Part shown: one piece after another, positions 1 to 10,255 of the stretch
Numbering within the stretch: position 1 is the first letter of the stretch
Layout: each line of letters starts with the position of its first letter
Assembly: GCF_014196295.1 (NCBI RefSeq)
Contig: NZ_JACIDK010000009.1
Coordinates: 1 to 64,000 of the forward strand
Direction: 5' to 3'
Length of the DNA stretch: 64,000 nt
Source of the DNA: Phenylobacterium haematophilum
GTDB taxonomy: Bacteria; Pseudomonadota; Alphaproteobacteria; Caulobacterales; Caulobacteraceae
Program-made: the position numbers and the translations under genes
Notes under the pieces: generated by a model
Told to the model about the DNA's origin: nothing
Database searches by the model: none
What the model saw: the letters and a program-made list of their open reading frames with translations, nothing else

Positions 1-14
1 CTTCACCGACATCA

Positions 15-70
15 ATAGGGCTCCGTCCATCGAACCGAGCCCTATGAATCAGACATCTCACATCGTGAGA
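15..70. repeat. Two adjacent inverted repeats at the window edge
   Basis: Positions 15-23 (ATAGGGCTC) are perfectly complementary to 37-45 (GAGCCCTAT), with a 13-nt loop. Positions 56-61 (TCTCAC) and 65-70 (GTGAGA) form a second tight dyad with a 3-nt centre. Both lie just past the stop of the AraC-family gene. The first could be a terminator hairpin, although no T run follows on either strand. The second is compact enough to be an operator for a gene left of the window. Function is inferred only. Confidence 0.4.
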
Positions 71-90
71 ATCCTGAATGTCGATATCGC

Positions 91-843
91 CTAGGCCTCG
101 CCTGACGAACCCGCATGAACATAGCGGCTGCGTCGGGCCGGCGGCCTGGGTAGCCGCAAGGCGCTGGGCGCGATGCCGAACATCGCCCGCAGGGTTCGGG
201 AAAAATGCGCTGCGTCGGCGAAGCCCGCACCGTGCGCGGCCGTGGTCGCGTCGTCGCCCGCCTTGAGGGCCTGGGCAGCCCAGCCGATCCGCCGCCAAAG
301 CACATATCGCCGAAACGGCAGGCCCATGGCGTCCACGAAGAGGTGTCGGAAGCGCTCCGCCGACAGCCCCGTCTTCGCTGCAGCCGCCTCAAGCGGGACT
401 GCGCCTAGGGGCAGCAGGCGGTCGATTTCCGCCAGGGCCGGCTGAAGTCGCGTCAGGGTCGGCCGCGGTGGGAGCGGGGTGTCTAGAACGCGCGCCCAGG
501 TCCATGCGTCATGCCCAGCGAAGGCTCGTGCGACGATAACCGGAGGGGGGGAGGCGGCGGCCGACCACGACCGGGCGAACTGCAGCGGCAGCGAGGCGAG
601 GGTCGGTTCGATAAACACGATCTCGGCTTCGGCCGCCGGCTCCAGCCGATGCGGAACCAGCGGATCGATGAGGATGACACGCCCGATCGCTCGCTGCCCG
701 GCCGCGTCGATCACCGTCACGGGCGCCGGGGCGACCACTGCCTGCGCCGCCAGGTGCCGGTGGAGGCGGCTGTCGCCGACCGCTCCGCGCCAGATCGCCC
801 AGTGATCGCCCGCCTCGAACGCGCCGGACCAGAGGCCGCCCAT
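91..843 (-). CDS. AraC family transcriptional regulator
   Basis: This 250-residue protein ends in an AraC/XylS-type double helix-turn-helix. Typical features are the LSAERFRHLF first recognition helix, the PFRRYVLWRRI linker, and the second motif GFADAAHFSRTLRAMFGIAPS near residues 205-230. The N-terminal 130 residues resemble a small cupin-like sensor without a clear ligand motif. The start codon directly abuts the stop (TAG) of the upstream P-type ATPase, so the two are almost certainly cotranscribed. AraC regulators next to metal ATPases are usually local regulators, but nothing here shows its inducer. No metal-binding cysteine cluster is visible, so it could also be an unrelated passenger gene. 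Confidence 0.85.
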   Translation of the reverse strand: MGGLWSGAFEAGDHWAIWRGAVGDSRLHRHLAAQAVVAPAPVTVIDAAGQRAIGRVILIDPLVPHRLEPAAEAEIVFIEPTLASLPLQFARSWSAAASPPPVIVARAFAGHDAWTWARVLDTPLPPRPTLTRLQPALAEIDRLLPLGAVPLEAAAAKTGLSAERFRHLFVDAMGLPFRRYVLWRRIGWAAQALKAGDDATTAAHGAGFADAAHFSRTLRAMFGIAPSALRLPRPPARRSRYVHAGSSGEA

Positions 844-2967
844 CTAGAGGTCTGACGAGCGGCTGCGTTCGAAGCGCAGCAGGCGCAGGGCGTTGGCAGT
901 CACGAGGGCGGTTGCGCCCGTGTCGGCAAGGATCGCCATCCAGAGCGGCGTGGTTCCCATCAGGGTCGTTGCGAGGAAGACCGCCTTAAGACCGAGCGCG
1001 ATGGCGACATTCTGCCAAATGTTACGCAGCGTGCCGCGCGACAGGCGCACCAGATCTGCGACGCCAGTCACCTTGTCGTTGAGGAGGGCCGCGTCGGCGG
1101 TCTCCAAGGCGACGTCGGTTCCGCCCCCCATGGAAACGCCGACCGAGGCCGCGGCGAGCGCCGGCGCGTCATTGATGCCGTCGCCGATCATGGCGATGGG
1201 ACCGTGCGCACGCAGGTCCTGGATACGCGATAGCTTGACGTCGGGCAGCAGCTCCGCTTCGGCCTCGATCTGCAGCGCCTCGCCGATCGCTCGAGCGGCG
1301 CGGGCATTGTCGCCGGTCAGCATCACCGTGCGCAGGCCCATCGCGCGCAGTTGCGCCAGTCCTTGGACGGCGTCGGGGCGGGGTTCGTCGCGCAGAGCCA
1401 GGGCGCCGAGCGCGCGTTTGGATTCCAGCACCACAACCACGGTCTTGCCTTCGCTCTCAAGCGCCTGCAGGCGTGCGACCTGCTCGGCGCTCAACTGCGC
1501 CTGCTCGGCGGCGAAGCGTGGCGAGCCGACCGAAACAAAACCGCTCTTCAGGCGGCCGGTGACCGCTTTGCCCGGTGTGGCGGTCACGCCATAGGCGATA
1601 GGCAGCGTCAGACCATCGGCTTCGGCGCGGGCGATGATCGCTAAGCCAAGGGGATGGCTCGACCCCTTCTCGACGGCTGCGGCTTTAGCTAGCAAATCGC
1701 TTGGCTCGCCCTCGAAAGCGACAATGTCGCTGACCTGGGGGCGGCCGAGGGTCAACGTGCCGGTCTTGTCGAAGGCCACCGTGGCGACCTTGCCGAGCGT
1801 TTCCAGGGCCGCGCCGCCTTTCACGAGCAGACCCTTGCGCGCACCCGCGGCGAGGCCGGACGCAATCGCCGCTGGGGTCGAGATAACCAGTGCACAAGGA
1901 CAGGCGATGAGCAGAACCGCCAGGCCACGGTAGATCCACGTATGCCATTCCGCGCCCAAGAGGAGGGGGGGCAGCACGATGATCAGGGCGGCGACCGCCA
2001 TCGCGGCGGGCGTGTACCAGGCGCTGAAGCGGTCGATGAAACGGGCCATCGGCGCGCGGGCGCCTTGGGCCTCCTCGACCAGATGGATGATCCGCGCGAT
2101 CGTGTTGTCGGCGGCGGCCTTGGTGATGGCGACCCGCAGTTGGCCGTTGCCGTTGATGCTCCCGGCATAGATTTCTGCTCCCGGTTCCTTCGTCACCGGG
2201 ACGGACTCCCCCGTAACGGGGGCTTGGTTGACCTCCGAGGTCCCGCTGATCACTTCGCCGTCAGACGGCGCGCGATCGCCGGGGCGGATCACCACGATAT
2301 CCCCGACCGCCAACTCGGCGGCGGCGACCTGTTCAATGACGCCGTCGCGCTCGCGCAAGGCCGAGCGGGGGACGAGATCGACAAGAGCGCGAATACCCGC
2401 TCGGGCCTTCGACGCAGCCACTCCCTCCAACAGTTCGCCGACCGTGAAGAGAAAGACGACGACCGCCGCTTCCTCAGCCTCGCCGATGGCGATCGCGCCG
2501 GCGGCGGCCACCGACATCAGGGTTTCAATGCTGAACGGCGTGCCGGACACCGCGCCGGCGATCGCGCGTCGGGCGATGGGCACTAGGCCCACCAGGGTCG
2601 CGATCGCGTAGACCCATGTGGTCCATTCCGGCGCCAAGCGCGCGATCACGAAGGCAACAGCCAACGCCAGGCCCGAGGCCAGCGCCAATTGCGCCTTGCG
2701 CGATCGCCACCAGATTTCGTCGCTGGGCGCGCCAACTTCGGAGATGGGTCCGCCATCGTCGCTCGGCGTGTAGCCCAGTCCGCGAATGCGTTCCCGAATG
2801 ACGATCGGCGACGTGCGATCGGCGTCATAGGCGAGCGTCAGCCGCTGCAGGCTGTAGTTCACGTCGATATCGCTGACGCCCGGGACTCGCTTGAGCGCGT
2901 TCTCGATTTTCGTCGCGCAGGCGCCACAGTCCATCCCGTCGACGCGCAGGGTCAGAGCTGTGCTCAC
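844..2967 (-). CDS. zntA: Heavy-metal-translocating P1B-type ATPase (Zn/Cd/Pb type)
   Basis: This 707-residue inner-membrane pump should export soft divalent metals at the cost of ATP. An N-terminal HMA domain carries GMDCGACA with C14 and C17. The actuator motif TGES is at 252-255, the membrane metal site CPC at 356-358, and the phosphorylated aspartate D400 lies in DKTGTLT, followed by the SSHPLG nucleotide-binding loop. The last helix keeps an aspartate (LADTGATALV), which together with CPC points to the P1B-2 class (Zn, Cd, Pb) rather than copper. The start is GTG, preceded by GGGAGG at good spacing. A MerR-type promoter lies just upstream (3047-3077), and the AraC gene follows with no gap. 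Metal choice is inferred from family motifs. Confidence 0.92.
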   Translation of the reverse strand: MSTALTLRVDGMDCGACATKIENALKRVPGVSDIDVNYSLQRLTLAYDADRTSPIVIRERIRGLGYTPSDDGGPISEVGAPSDEIWWRSRKAQLALASGLALAVAFVIARLAPEWTTWVYAIATLVGLVPIARRAIAGAVSGTPFSIETLMSVAAAGAIAIGEAEEAAVVVFLFTVGELLEGVAASKARAGIRALVDLVPRSALRERDGVIEQVAAAELAVGDIVVIRPGDRAPSDGEVISGTSEVNQAPVTGESVPVTKEPGAEIYAGSINGNGQLRVAITKAAADNTIARIIHLVEEAQGARAPMARFIDRFSAWYTPAAMAVAALIIVLPPLLLGAEWHTWIYRGLAVLLIACPCALVISTPAAIASGLAAGARKGLLVKGGAALETLGKVATVAFDKTGTLTLGRPQVSDIVAFEGEPSDLLAKAAAVEKGSSHPLGLAIIARAEADGLTLPIAYGVTATPGKAVTGRLKSGFVSVGSPRFAAEQAQLSAEQVARLQALESEGKTVVVVLESKRALGALALRDEPRPDAVQGLAQLRAMGLRTVMLTGDNARAARAIGEALQIEAEAELLPDVKLSRIQDLRAHGPIAMIGDGINDAPALAAASVGVSMGGGTDVALETADAALLNDKVTGVADLVRLSRGTLRNIWQNVAIALGLKAVFLATTLMGTTPLWMAILADTGATALVTANALRLLRFERSRSSDL

Positions 2968-3046
2968 GATGCGCCTCCCGATCTGGTGGAGGCTACCTCT
3001 CGCCGAACCGTGATCATTGACCTCTCCTCCGATACACGATCGCGCG

Positions 3047-3077
3047 ACGGTACATCCTCAAGTCGCTAGAGGATCAA
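3047..3077 (-). promoter_or_regulatory. MerR-type metal-responsive promoter of the P1B-ATPase
   Basis: Read on the minus strand, the -35 is TTGATC (3072-3077) and the -10 is TACCGT (3047-3052), separated by 19 bp. That over-long spacer is the hallmark of MerR-family activated promoters. The spacer holds the imperfect dyad CCTCTAGCGACTTGAGG (3056-3072). The same -35 and left half-site, TTGATCCTCTAGC, recur upstream of the CDF transporter at 17995-18025. No MerR regulator gene is adjacent. Confidence 0.75.
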
Positions 3078-3165
3078 GCGGCCGTCGTCACTGGCAGGCT
3101 TGAGGTCGTGGCTCGCCAAGCGGCGCAATGCCCTGATAAGGAGAATTGATAGCATCAGGTTCTCC

Positions 3166-5094
3166 ATGCGCATCCTGTCCAACTTCGTCGCCGCTGTCGT
3201 TGCGGCCCTGTCATTCCTCGTGTTGCCGGCCATGGCGCAGGAGAGCAGTTCGGCGCAGACCGCGTGGCGACTGCTGGACTATGTCGCGGTCGACTACGCC
3301 GGCGCCGTCGACAACGGGCAGGTCATTAGCCCAGCCGAGTATGCGGAGATGGTGGAGTTCGCCGGGGCGGTCCGCGCGCGCCTTGCCACCTTGCCGGCGA
3401 CTCCGGCTCGCCCGCAGCTCGTACGTGACGCCGCTGCGCTGGAGGCGGCGGTTCTGGCCAAGGCTCCACCGGCCCAAGTGAGCCGTGACGCCCACAACTT
3501 GGCGAGCGCGCTGCTGGCCGCCTATCCAACGCCTCTGGCTCCGCGCATGGTTCCGGACCTGAACCGCGCCGCGCGTCTCTACGCCGAGCAGTGCGCGGCC
3601 TGCCACGGCGCCAACGGCGCCGGCGACGGGCCGAACGCCGAAGGACTCGACCCGCCCCCGATCGCGTTCACCGACTTGGCGCGAGCGCAGCAGCGGAGCC
3701 TCTTCGGTCTCTATCAGGTCATCGGGCAGGGCTTGGACGGCACGGCCATGGCCAGCTACGCACATCTCTCAGAATCGGACCGCTGGGCGCTCGCGTTCTA
3801 CGTCGGAGGCCTCGCCTATGAAGACGCTCAGACCAAGGCTGGCGAGCGGCTCTGGCGCCAAGATGCGGAAGTCCGCGCTCGGTTCAGCACCCTTGCGGCG
3901 CTGACCCAGACGACGCCGCAGGCCCTGGCCGCCGACTTCGGCCCCGAAAAGGCGCAGGCGCTCACCGCCTACCTTCGTAAGACGCCGAAGGCGCTCTCGG
4001 GACAGGGCCCCAATCTTGATCTGGCGAGGGCGCGGCTTGCAGAGAGCGCCACGGCCTATGCGGGGGGCGACCCGCGACGGGCGACTGACTTGGCGCTGTC
4101 GGCCTATCTCGACGGCTTCGAGCCGGTCGAGCCGCTTCTCAAGGCGCGCGATCCGGCGCTGATGAGCCGGATAGAGAGCGGTATGGGCGCCTATCGATCA
4201 GCGATAGCAGCCGGTCAGCCCGTGGCTGCGGTGCAAGGCCAGGCCGAACAGCTCGCCGCCTACATGGACGCCGCCGAGCGCGCCCTTGCGCCCGAGAAGG
4301 CCAGTCAGGCCTCTGCATTCCTGGGCGCCTTCACGATCTTGCTGCGCGAGGGCCTAGAAGCGCTGCTGGTGGTAGTGGCGATGGTCGCCTTTTTGCGCAA
4401 GGCTGGGCGGGCCGATGTCCTGCCCTATGTGCATGGCGGCTGGAGCGCGGCCCTGGGCGCCGGGGTACTGACCTGGGCGGCCGCTACCTATCTGATCTCG
4501 ATCAGCGGCGCGAGCCGCGAGCTGATGGAGGGCTTCGGCTCGATCATCGCCGCTGTAGTGCTGGTTTCGGTCGGAATCTGGATGCACGGCAAGAGCCGCG
4601 CTGATGTCTGGCAACGCTACATCCGCGATAAGCTCTCCAAGGCCCTGTCGCGAAAGTCGGCCTGGTTCCTTTTCGCCTTGGCCTTCCTGGTCGTTTACCG
4701 GGAGGTCTTCGAAACCATCCTCTTCTACGCCGCGCTCTGGAGCCAGGGTGGACATATGGCGATGCTGGCTGGCGCCGCCTCCGGCGCGGTCGTGCTGGCG
4801 GTGGTCGGTTGGGCGCTCTTGCGCTACAGCCGCAAGCTCCCCATCACCCAGTTCTTCGCCTTCAGCTCAATTCTCATCGCCATCCTCGCGGTGATCCTCG
4901 CGGGCAAGGGCGTGGCCGGGCTTCAGGAGGCCGGGCTTTTGGGAATTCGGCCTATCGCAGGACTGCCGCGGATCGAGATCCTCGGCCTCTATCCGACCTG
5001 GCAAGGTGTCGCCGCCCAATTTGCAACACTTCTGGTGATGGTGTTCGGTTTCATTCGAAACAGCCGAACCGCGTCCGTACGTGCCTCGTCGTAA
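3166..5094 (+). CDS. Cytochrome c-FTR1 iron permease fusion protein
   Basis: The 642-residue product begins with a signal peptide (MRILSNFVAAVVAALSFLVL, cleavage near PAMAQ). A periplasmic class I cytochrome c domain follows with heme motif CAACH at 143-147 and a downstream methionine-containing segment. The C-terminal 260 residues form an FTR1/EfeU-type membrane permease with both REGLE (394-398) and REVFE (512-516) iron-binding motifs. Such fusions are thought to couple redox handling of iron to Fe(III) transport. I chose ATG 3166 because it starts the signal peptide; a TTG at 3100 would add 22 residues. The strong AAGGAG lies 21 nt upstream, farther than usual, so the start is not certain. 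The gene diverges from the P1B-ATPase; its place in a metal-resistance block may mean it also responds to metal stress. Confidence 0.88.
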   Translation: MRILSNFVAAVVAALSFLVLPAMAQESSSAQTAWRLLDYVAVDYAGAVDNGQVISPAEYAEMVEFAGAVRARLATLPATPARPQLVRDAAALEAAVLAKAPPAQVSRDAHNLASALLAAYPTPLAPRMVPDLNRAARLYAEQCAACHGANGAGDGPNAEGLDPPPIAFTDLARAQQRSLFGLYQVIGQGLDGTAMASYAHLSESDRWALAFYVGGLAYEDAQTKAGERLWRQDAEVRARFSTLAALTQTTPQALAADFGPEKAQALTAYLRKTPKALSGQGPNLDLARARLAESATAYAGGDPRRATDLALSAYLDGFEPVEPLLKARDPALMSRIESGMGAYRSAIAAGQPVAAVQGQAEQLAAYMDAAERALAPEKASQASAFLGAFTILLREGLEALLVVVAMVAFLRKAGRADVLPYVHGGWSAALGAGVLTWAAATYLISISGASRELMEGFGSIIAAVVLVSVGIWMHGKSRADVWQRYIRDKLSKALSRKSAWFLFALAFLVVYREVFETILFYAALWSQGGHMAMLAGAASGAVVLAVVGWALLRYSRKLPITQFFAFSSILIAILAVILAGKGVAGLQEAGLLGIRPIAGLPRIEILGLYPTWQGVAAQFATLLVMVFGFIRNSRTASVRASS

Positions 5095-5212
5095 GGGAGG
5101 CCGGACACGGGCGATTGCTCCATTTCGCTTCGGTCGCGTTGTAGGGCGGCCGTGCGTCCAGAATGGTCGCCGGGCGTTGCGCGAACGCTGGTGCTCACAG
5201 CGCGGCTGAGTG

Positions 5213-5234
5213 GTGGGCGACTTTCGTCGCCCAC
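5213..5234. terminator. Hairpin between convergent genes
   Basis: GTGGGCGAC (5213-5221) and GTCGCCCAC (5226-5234) form a perfect 9-bp stem with a TTTC loop. It sits between the convergent FTR1 and CusF-like genes. No T tract follows on either strand, so it is a candidate bidirectional terminator or transcript-end stabiliser, not a classic Rho-independent terminator. Confidence 0.5.
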
Positions 5235-5241
5235 GCTGAGC

Positions 5242-5628
5242 TTACTGCTTCTGGATCGCGGTGATCTCGCCGGCTCCATCCTTGACGGTCAGGTCGAAGG
5301 CGACCTTGTCTCCGACCTTCACGGACTGAGCCAGTTCTGGCGTGGCCTTGAAGCCCATGGTCATTGCCGGCCAGCTCACCTCAGGGATCTCCTCGTGGTC
5401 GAGCGTGATCGTGCCGGCCGCAACGTCGACGGCTGTGACGACGCCCTTCGCCTTCACAGATTTGGCGGCTGCTGCATCGGACGCCATGCTGGCCATATTG
5501 TCTCCAGCCGGCATTGCCGGAGCGGGGGCAGCAGGAGCTTCCGCGGCCTTCTGTTCGGCCGGTTGGCCGCAGGCCGCCAGCGCGAGGGTCAGGCCGAGGC
5601 CCATGACAGTCAGGGTGGTGCGCTTCAT
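5242..5628 (-). CDS. cusF: CusF-like periplasmic copper-binding lipoprotein
   Basis: This 128-residue protein has a lipoprotein signal ending in LALAACG (lipobox cysteine near residue 20) and an Ala/Pro-rich linker. A CusF domain then spans roughly residues 58-128. The domain keeps the Trp and two Met ligands in SWPAMTMGF, which bind Cu(I)/Ag(I) by a cation-pi plus thioether site in the E. coli family member. It is the last gene of the cus operon and overlaps cusA by 4 nt (ATGA). It should pass metal to the CusB/CusA pump from the periplasmic side. A second CusF domain is fused to CusB in the same operon. Confidence 0.9.
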   Translation of the reverse strand: MKRTTLTVMGLGLTLALAACGQPAEQKAAEAPAAPAPAMPAGDNMASMASDAAAAKSVKAKGVVTAVDVAAGTITLDHEEIPEVSWPAMTMGFKATPELAQSVKVGDKVAFDLTVKDGAGEITAIQKQ

Positions 5629-8600
5629 CGGATATCTCCTTGTCTGGAAGCGGGTGGGAAGGGCGTGTGCGAGGATCTGCGGCGGAGCAGCAGATAGCCG
5701 GCCGGGATGACCAGCATGGAGAGCAAAGGGGCGGTGAGCATGCCACCGATCATCGGGGCGGCGATCCGGCTCATGACCTCTGAGCCGGCGCCATGCCCGA
5801 TCAAGATCGGGGCGAGGCCGGCGAGGATCACCGCCACGGTCATGGCCTTGGGGCGTACCCGCAGCAGGGCCCCTTCGCGGACGGCGGCTTTGACCTGGTC
5901 AGGGGAGGGATGCTCGCCCCGGTCTTTCAGCGCATCCTTCAGATAGATCAGCATCACGACGCCGAACTCGGCGGCGACGCCGGCGAGCGCGATGAGGCCC
6001 ACGCCTGTAGCCACCGACTGGTGATAGCCGAGCAGATAGAGCGCCCAAATGCCGCCTGTGAGCGCGAAGGGCAGGGTCGCCATGATCAGGGCCGCCTCGT
6101 CGAAGCGCCGGAAGATCACATAGAGCAGGACGAAGATGATCAGGAGCGTCGCCGGCACGACAAGCTTCAGCCGTTCGACCGCCCGCTGCAGATATTCGAA
6201 CTGGCCCGAATAGGCGATTGAGACGCCGGGCGAGAGCTTCACGTCCTTGGCGACGGCGTCCCGCAGGTCGGCGACGACGGAGGTCAGGTCGCGGTCTCGC
6301 ACATCGATATAGACCCAGGTCGAGAGCCGGCCGTTCTCGGTCTTGAGCATCGGCGGTCCGTCGGCGATTTCGATCCTTGCCACCGTCCCGAGCGTGATCT
6401 GCTGCCCGGCCGGAGTGAGGACCGGTAGGTTGCGCAGCCCCTCCAGGCTGTCGCGGCTCTCGCGCGGATAGCGGACATTGATCGGATAGCGGGCTAGGCC
6501 CTCGACGGTCTGGCCGACAGTCTCGCCGCCGATGGCGCCGGCGACGATCTCCTGTACGTCGGCGATGTTGAGCCCGAAGCGGGCCGCGGCGGCGCGGTCG
6601 ATGTCGACATCGACATAGCGCCCGCCGGTCAGCCGTTCGGCCAGGGCCGAGCTGACGCCGGGAACACTCTTGGCGGTCGTCTCCACCTCGCGGGCGATGC
6701 GGTCGAGCTCGGCGAGGTTAGCGCCCGAGACCTTCACCCCGATCGGGCTCTTGATGCCGGTCGCCAGCATGTCGATGCGGTTGCGGATCGGCGGAACCCA
6801 GACATTGGCCAGGCCCGGGACCTTCACCGCACGGTCCAGCTCTTCGACCAGCTTGTCGGGCGTCATGCCGGGCCGCCACTCGCTGCGCGGCTTGAACTGG
6901 ATGGTGGTCTCGAACATCTCCAGCGGCGCGGGGTCGGTGGCGCTCTCGGCGCGGCCGGCCTTGCCGAATACGGTCTTCACCTCCGGCACGGTCTTGATCA
7001 GCCGGTCGGTCTGCTGCAGCAGCTCGCCGGCCTTTTGCGCCGAGAGCCCGGGCAGGGCCGAGGGCATGTAGAGCAGGTCGCCCTCGTCCATGGCCGGAAT
7101 GAACTCGCCGCCAAGCCGGCTGAGCGGCCAGGCCGTGGTGGCGAAGACCAATGCAGCGATGATCAGGGTGGTCCGCGGACGGTCCATCACCCAGTCCAGG
7201 GCCGGCTTGTAGGCGGCGGTCAGCCACCGGTTCAGGGCGTTGTCGCTTTCGCGCGGGATGCGGCCGCGGATCAGGTAGCCCATCAGCACCGGGACCACGG
7301 TCACCGACAGGATCGCTGCTCCAGCCATGGCGTAGGTCTTCGTGAAGGCCAGCGGCGAGAAGAGGCGGCCTTCCTGCCCCTGGAGCGTGAAGACCGGCAC
7401 GAACGAGAGGGTGATGATCACTAGGCTGAAGAACAGGGCCGGGCCGACCTCGGCCGCGGCGTCGGTGATGACCCGCCAACGGGTTTCGCCCTCGAGCGGC
7501 TGGCCGGGGTGTTCCTCCTCCCAGCGCTCGATCTTCTTGTGGGCGTTCTCGATCATCACCACGGCGGCGTCGACCATAGCCCCGATGGCGATGGCGATGC
7601 CGCCCAGCGACATGATGTTGGCGTTGACGCCCTGGGCGCGCATGACGATCAGCGCGAACAGCACGCCCAGCGGCAGGGTCAGGATCGCCACCAGCGCCGA
7701 TCGCGCGTGCCAAAGGAAGATTGCGCAGACCAAGGCGACGACCACGAACTCCTCGACCAGCTTCTCGCGCAGATTGGCGATCGCCCGGTCGATGAGCTGG
7801 GATCGGTCATAGGTGGTCACAACCTCGACGCCGGGCGGCAGACTCTTCTTCAGGTCCGCGAACTTGGCCTTCACGGCGGCGATGGTCTCCCGCGCGTTCT
7901 TGCCCGAACGCAGGATCACCACGCCGCCGGCGACCTCGCCCTGGCCGTTCAGTTCGGCCAGGCCGCGGCGCATCTCCGGACCGAGCTGGACGATGGCCAC
8001 GTCGCCCAGCCGCACCGGCACGCCCCCGGCGGCGGTCTTCAGCGGAATGGCCCGGAAGTCGTCGAGGCTGGTGAGATAGCCGGAGGCGCGGACCATGTAC
8101 TCGGCCTCGGCCAGCTCCAGCACCGAGCCGCCGGTCTCGCTGTTGGCCCGCTGTATCGCCTCTACGGCCTGGCGGTGGGTGATGCCGTAGGCGGCGAGCT
8201 TCACCGGGTCGAGCACGACCTGGTACTGCTTGACCATGCCGCCGATGCTGGCGACCTCCGCCACGCCCGGCAGGCTCTTCAGCTCATAGCGCAGGAACCA
8301 GTCCTGCAGGGACCGCAACTCCGACAGGTCATGGCGGCCGGTGCGGTCGACCAGGGCGTATTCGTAGACCCAGCCGACCCCGGTGGCGTCCGGCCCCAGC
8401 GCCGGCTTGGCCGCTTCCGGCAAGCGGGCCTGGACCTGGTTCAGGTACTCCAGCACCCGCGAGCGGGCCCAGTAGAGGTCGGTCCCGTCCTCGAAGATCA
8501 CATAGACGAAGCTGTCGCCGAAGAACGAGTAGCCGCGGACGGTCCTGGCGCCCGGTACCGAGAGCATCGTAGTGGTCAGCGGATAGGTGACTTGGTTCTC

Positions 8601-8783
8601 GACGATCTGCGGCGCCTGGCCGGGATAGGGGGTGCGGATGATCACCTGCACGTCGGATAGGTCGGGCAGGGCGTCGACTGGTGTCGTGCGCGCCGCGAGC
8701 GCGCCGGCCGCGATAAGCGCCACGGCGGCGAGCAGAACGAAGAAACGATTGCGGACCGACCAGCGGATCAGGGCGGCGATCAT
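5625..8783 (-). CDS. cusA: CusA/CzcA family heavy-metal RND efflux pump
   Basis: This 1052-residue inner-membrane proton/metal antiporter is full length for the HME-RND class. The N-terminus has the typical [14 protein letters not shown] start and [15 protein letters not shown]. The mid-membrane motif [19 protein letters not shown] carries the acidic proton-relay residues. Two large periplasmic loops and a second RND repeat follow. It is predicted to form a trimer with the CusB-like adaptor and the CusC-like outer-membrane channel encoded just upstream. Genes overlap by 4 nt on both sides, so translation is probably coupled. The neighbouring CusF domains favour Cu(I)/Ag(I) over Zn/Co/Cd, but the metal ligands were not aligned residue by residue. 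Confidence 0.94.
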   Translation of the reverse strand: MIAALIRWSVRNRFFVLLAAVALIAAGALAARTTPVDALPDLSDVQVIIRTPYPGQAPQIVENQVTYPLTTTMLSVPGARTVRGYSFFGDSFVYVIFEDGTDLYWARSRVLEYLNQVQARLPEAAKPALGPDATGVGWVYEYALVDRTGRHDLSELRSLQDWFLRYELKSLPGVAEVASIGGMVKQYQVVLDPVKLAAYGITHRQAVEAIQRANSETGGSVLELAEAEYMVRASGYLTSLDDFRAIPLKTAAGGVPVRLGDVAIVQLGPEMRRGLAELNGQGEVAGGVVILRSGKNARETIAAVKAKFADLKKSLPPGVEVVTTYDRSQLIDRAIANLREKLVEEFVVVALVCAIFLWHARSALVAILTLPLGVLFALIVMRAQGVNANIMSLGGIAIAIGAMVDAAVVMIENAHKKIERWEEEHPGQPLEGETRWRVITDAAAEVGPALFFSLVIITLSFVPVFTLQGQEGRLFSPLAFTKTYAMAGAAILSVTVVPVLMGYLIRGRIPRESDNALNRWLTAAYKPALDWVMDRPRTTLIIAALVFATTAWPLSRLGGEFIPAMDEGDLLYMPSALPGLSAQKAGELLQQTDRLIKTVPEVKTVFGKAGRAESATDPAPLEMFETTIQFKPRSEWRPGMTPDKLVEELDRAVKVPGLANVWVPPIRNRIDMLATGIKSPIGVKVSGANLAELDRIAREVETTAKSVPGVSSALAERLTGGRYVDVDIDRAAAARFGLNIADVQEIVAGAIGGETVGQTVEGLARYPINVRYPRESRDSLEGLRNLPVLTPAGQQITLGTVARIEIADGPPMLKTENGRLSTWVYIDVRDRDLTSVVADLRDAVAKDVKLSPGVSIAYSGQFEYLQRAVERLKLVVPATLLIIFVLLYVIFRRFDEAALIMATLPFALTGGIWALYLLGYHQSVATGVGLIALAGVAAEFGVVMLIYLKDALKDRGEHPSPDQVKAAVREGALLRVRPKAMTVAVILAGLAPILIGHGAGSEVMSRIAAPMIGGMLTAPLLSMLVIPAGYLLLRRRSSHTPFPPASRQGDIR

Positions 8784-10255
8784 CGCGCCGCCCCCATCCG
8801 GGCGATACGACGCACGACGGCTCCATCCGGCCGCTGCTCGAAGCCGAACGCCACCTGGTCGCCGACCTTCAGGCCCTTGGCCAGGGCGGCCGGCTCCAGC
8901 TTGAAGGTCATGGTCATGGCGGGCCAGCCAACCGCGGGCACGGGCTCATGACTGAGGGTGATGGATTCGGCCGACAGAGCCTCGATCCGACCCCGCGTCT
9001 CATGGAGCGCGCCCGGCGCCGTGGTCGGCGTACCCGCACCGGTCGCGAGCGGCCGCGCCTGCAGCCCGGCGAGGCTCGCTTCGGAATCGATCAGGAATTG
9101 GCCGGAAGCAACGACCTGCTGGCCTTCGCTGAGGCCGGCCAGGATTTCGGTGCGCTCGCCGCTCTCGCGGCCGACCCGAACCTCCACCGGCGCGTACCGG
9201 CCTTGCTCGCCGGCCACCATGACGAGGCTGCGCTTGCCAGTGCGGATCACCGCCTCGGACGGCACGGACAAGGCCGTCTGCGCCTCGCCGCCGAGATGGA
9301 CCGTGGCGAACATCCCAGGCCGCAGTCGTCCGCTAGGATTAGGCAGCTCCGCCCGAACGGTGAGCGTCCGGCTCTCCGCCTGGGCGGCCGGCAGGATGGC
9401 TGCGATCCGGCCGCTAAAGGTCTCGCCGGGGAATGCAGCGAGAGTTGCCGTGACGGCCTGGCCGATCTTGATCTGATTGGTCTGGGCCTCCGGGACCGCC
9501 GCGTTGAGCCAGACGCTTGAGAGGCCCGACACCTGCGCAAGGGTCTGCCCCGCGCTGACGGTCATGCCTTGGCGCACGTCCAGGGTCTGGAGTGCGCCGC
9601 CGATCGGGGCGCTGACCGTGATGACGTTGCGGGGGCGACCGGTGCGAGCGACCTGGTCGATCAGCGGATCCGGCATACCCAGCAGCGCCAGTCGCTGGCG
9701 GGCGGCAGCCTCCAGCCTCGCGTCGCCAGACTTTCGCACCGCGAGGTACTCGGCCTGGGCGCCGCTCCAGGACGGCACGAGCAGGTCGGCGATCGGCGCT
9801 CCGGCGGCGATGACATCGCCAGGCGCGCGGGCATGGACCCGTTGCACAAAACCGTCGGCCCTGGCCTGGACGATGGCGACGCTGCGCTGGTTGAAGTCGA
9901 GGACGCCTGTCGCCTCGACGCTCTGGGCGAACGCGCTGCGCTCGACCCGGGCCAACCTCACGCCGAGGTTCTGCGCCGCCGCTGGGTCGATCCGCACGCC
10001 GCCGCCCGCTTCGGTCTCGTCGGCGTACTTGGGGATCAGGTCCATATTCATGGACGACTTGCCGGGCCCCGGATAGCGCTCCATTGGGACCATCGGATCG
10101 TACCAGTAGAGGATCTTGCGCCCCTCCGATCCGGGCGTGCCGGCCGATGGGGCTGGGAGCCTCTGCAAGTGAGCCAAGCCATAACCGAGCCCGCCGGCGG
10201 CGAGGGCGACCACGGCCGCGGCGGCGGCGAGCTGAGTGCGGGAGAGGGCGATCAT
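8780..10255 (-). CDS. cusB: CusB-type periplasmic adaptor fused to a C-terminal CusF domain
   Basis: The 491-residue membrane-fusion protein has an N-terminal anchor (residues about 5-28). A heavy-metal-binding segment [16 protein letters not shown] ... MNMDLIPKY (about 45-75) follows, then the lipoyl/beta-barrel adaptor domains. The last 70 residues are a complete CusF domain with GWPAMTMTF. In E. coli CusB and CusF are separate, so the fusion builds a metal chaperone into the adaptor. The start is ATG 10255, which overlaps the cusC stop as ATGA; longer open frames upstream lack a better start and run through cusC. It links CusC and CusA in the tripartite pump. Confidence 0.92.
   Translation of the reverse strand: MIALSRTQLAAAAAVVALAAGGLGYGLAHLQRLPAPSAGTPGSEGRKILYWYDPMVPMERYPGPGKSSMNMDLIPKYADETEAGGGVRIDPAAAQNLGVRLARVERSAFAQSVEATGVLDFNQRSVAIVQARADGFVQRVHARAPGDVIAAGAPIADLLVPSWSGAQAEYLAVRKSGDARLEAAARQRLALLGMPDPLIDQVARTGRPRNVITVSAPIGGALQTLDVRQGMTVSAGQTLAQVSGLSSVWLNAAVPEAQTNQIKIGQAVTATLAAFPGETFSGRIAAILPAAQAESRTLTVRAELPNPSGRLRPGMFATVHLGGEAQTALSVPSEAVIRTGKRSLVMVAGEQGRYAPVEVRVGRESGERTEILAGLSEGQQVVASGQFLIDSEASLAGLQARPLATGAGTPTTAPGALHETRGRIEALSAESITLSHEPVPAVGWPAMTMTFKLEPAALAKGLKVGDQVAFGFEQRPDGAVVRRIARMGAAR

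Noticed and set aside
5625..8783. CzcA (Zn/Co/Cd) instead of CusA
   Set aside because: Two CusF domains and Met-rich exported partners in the operon favour Cu/Ag, though the ligands were not aligned in full.
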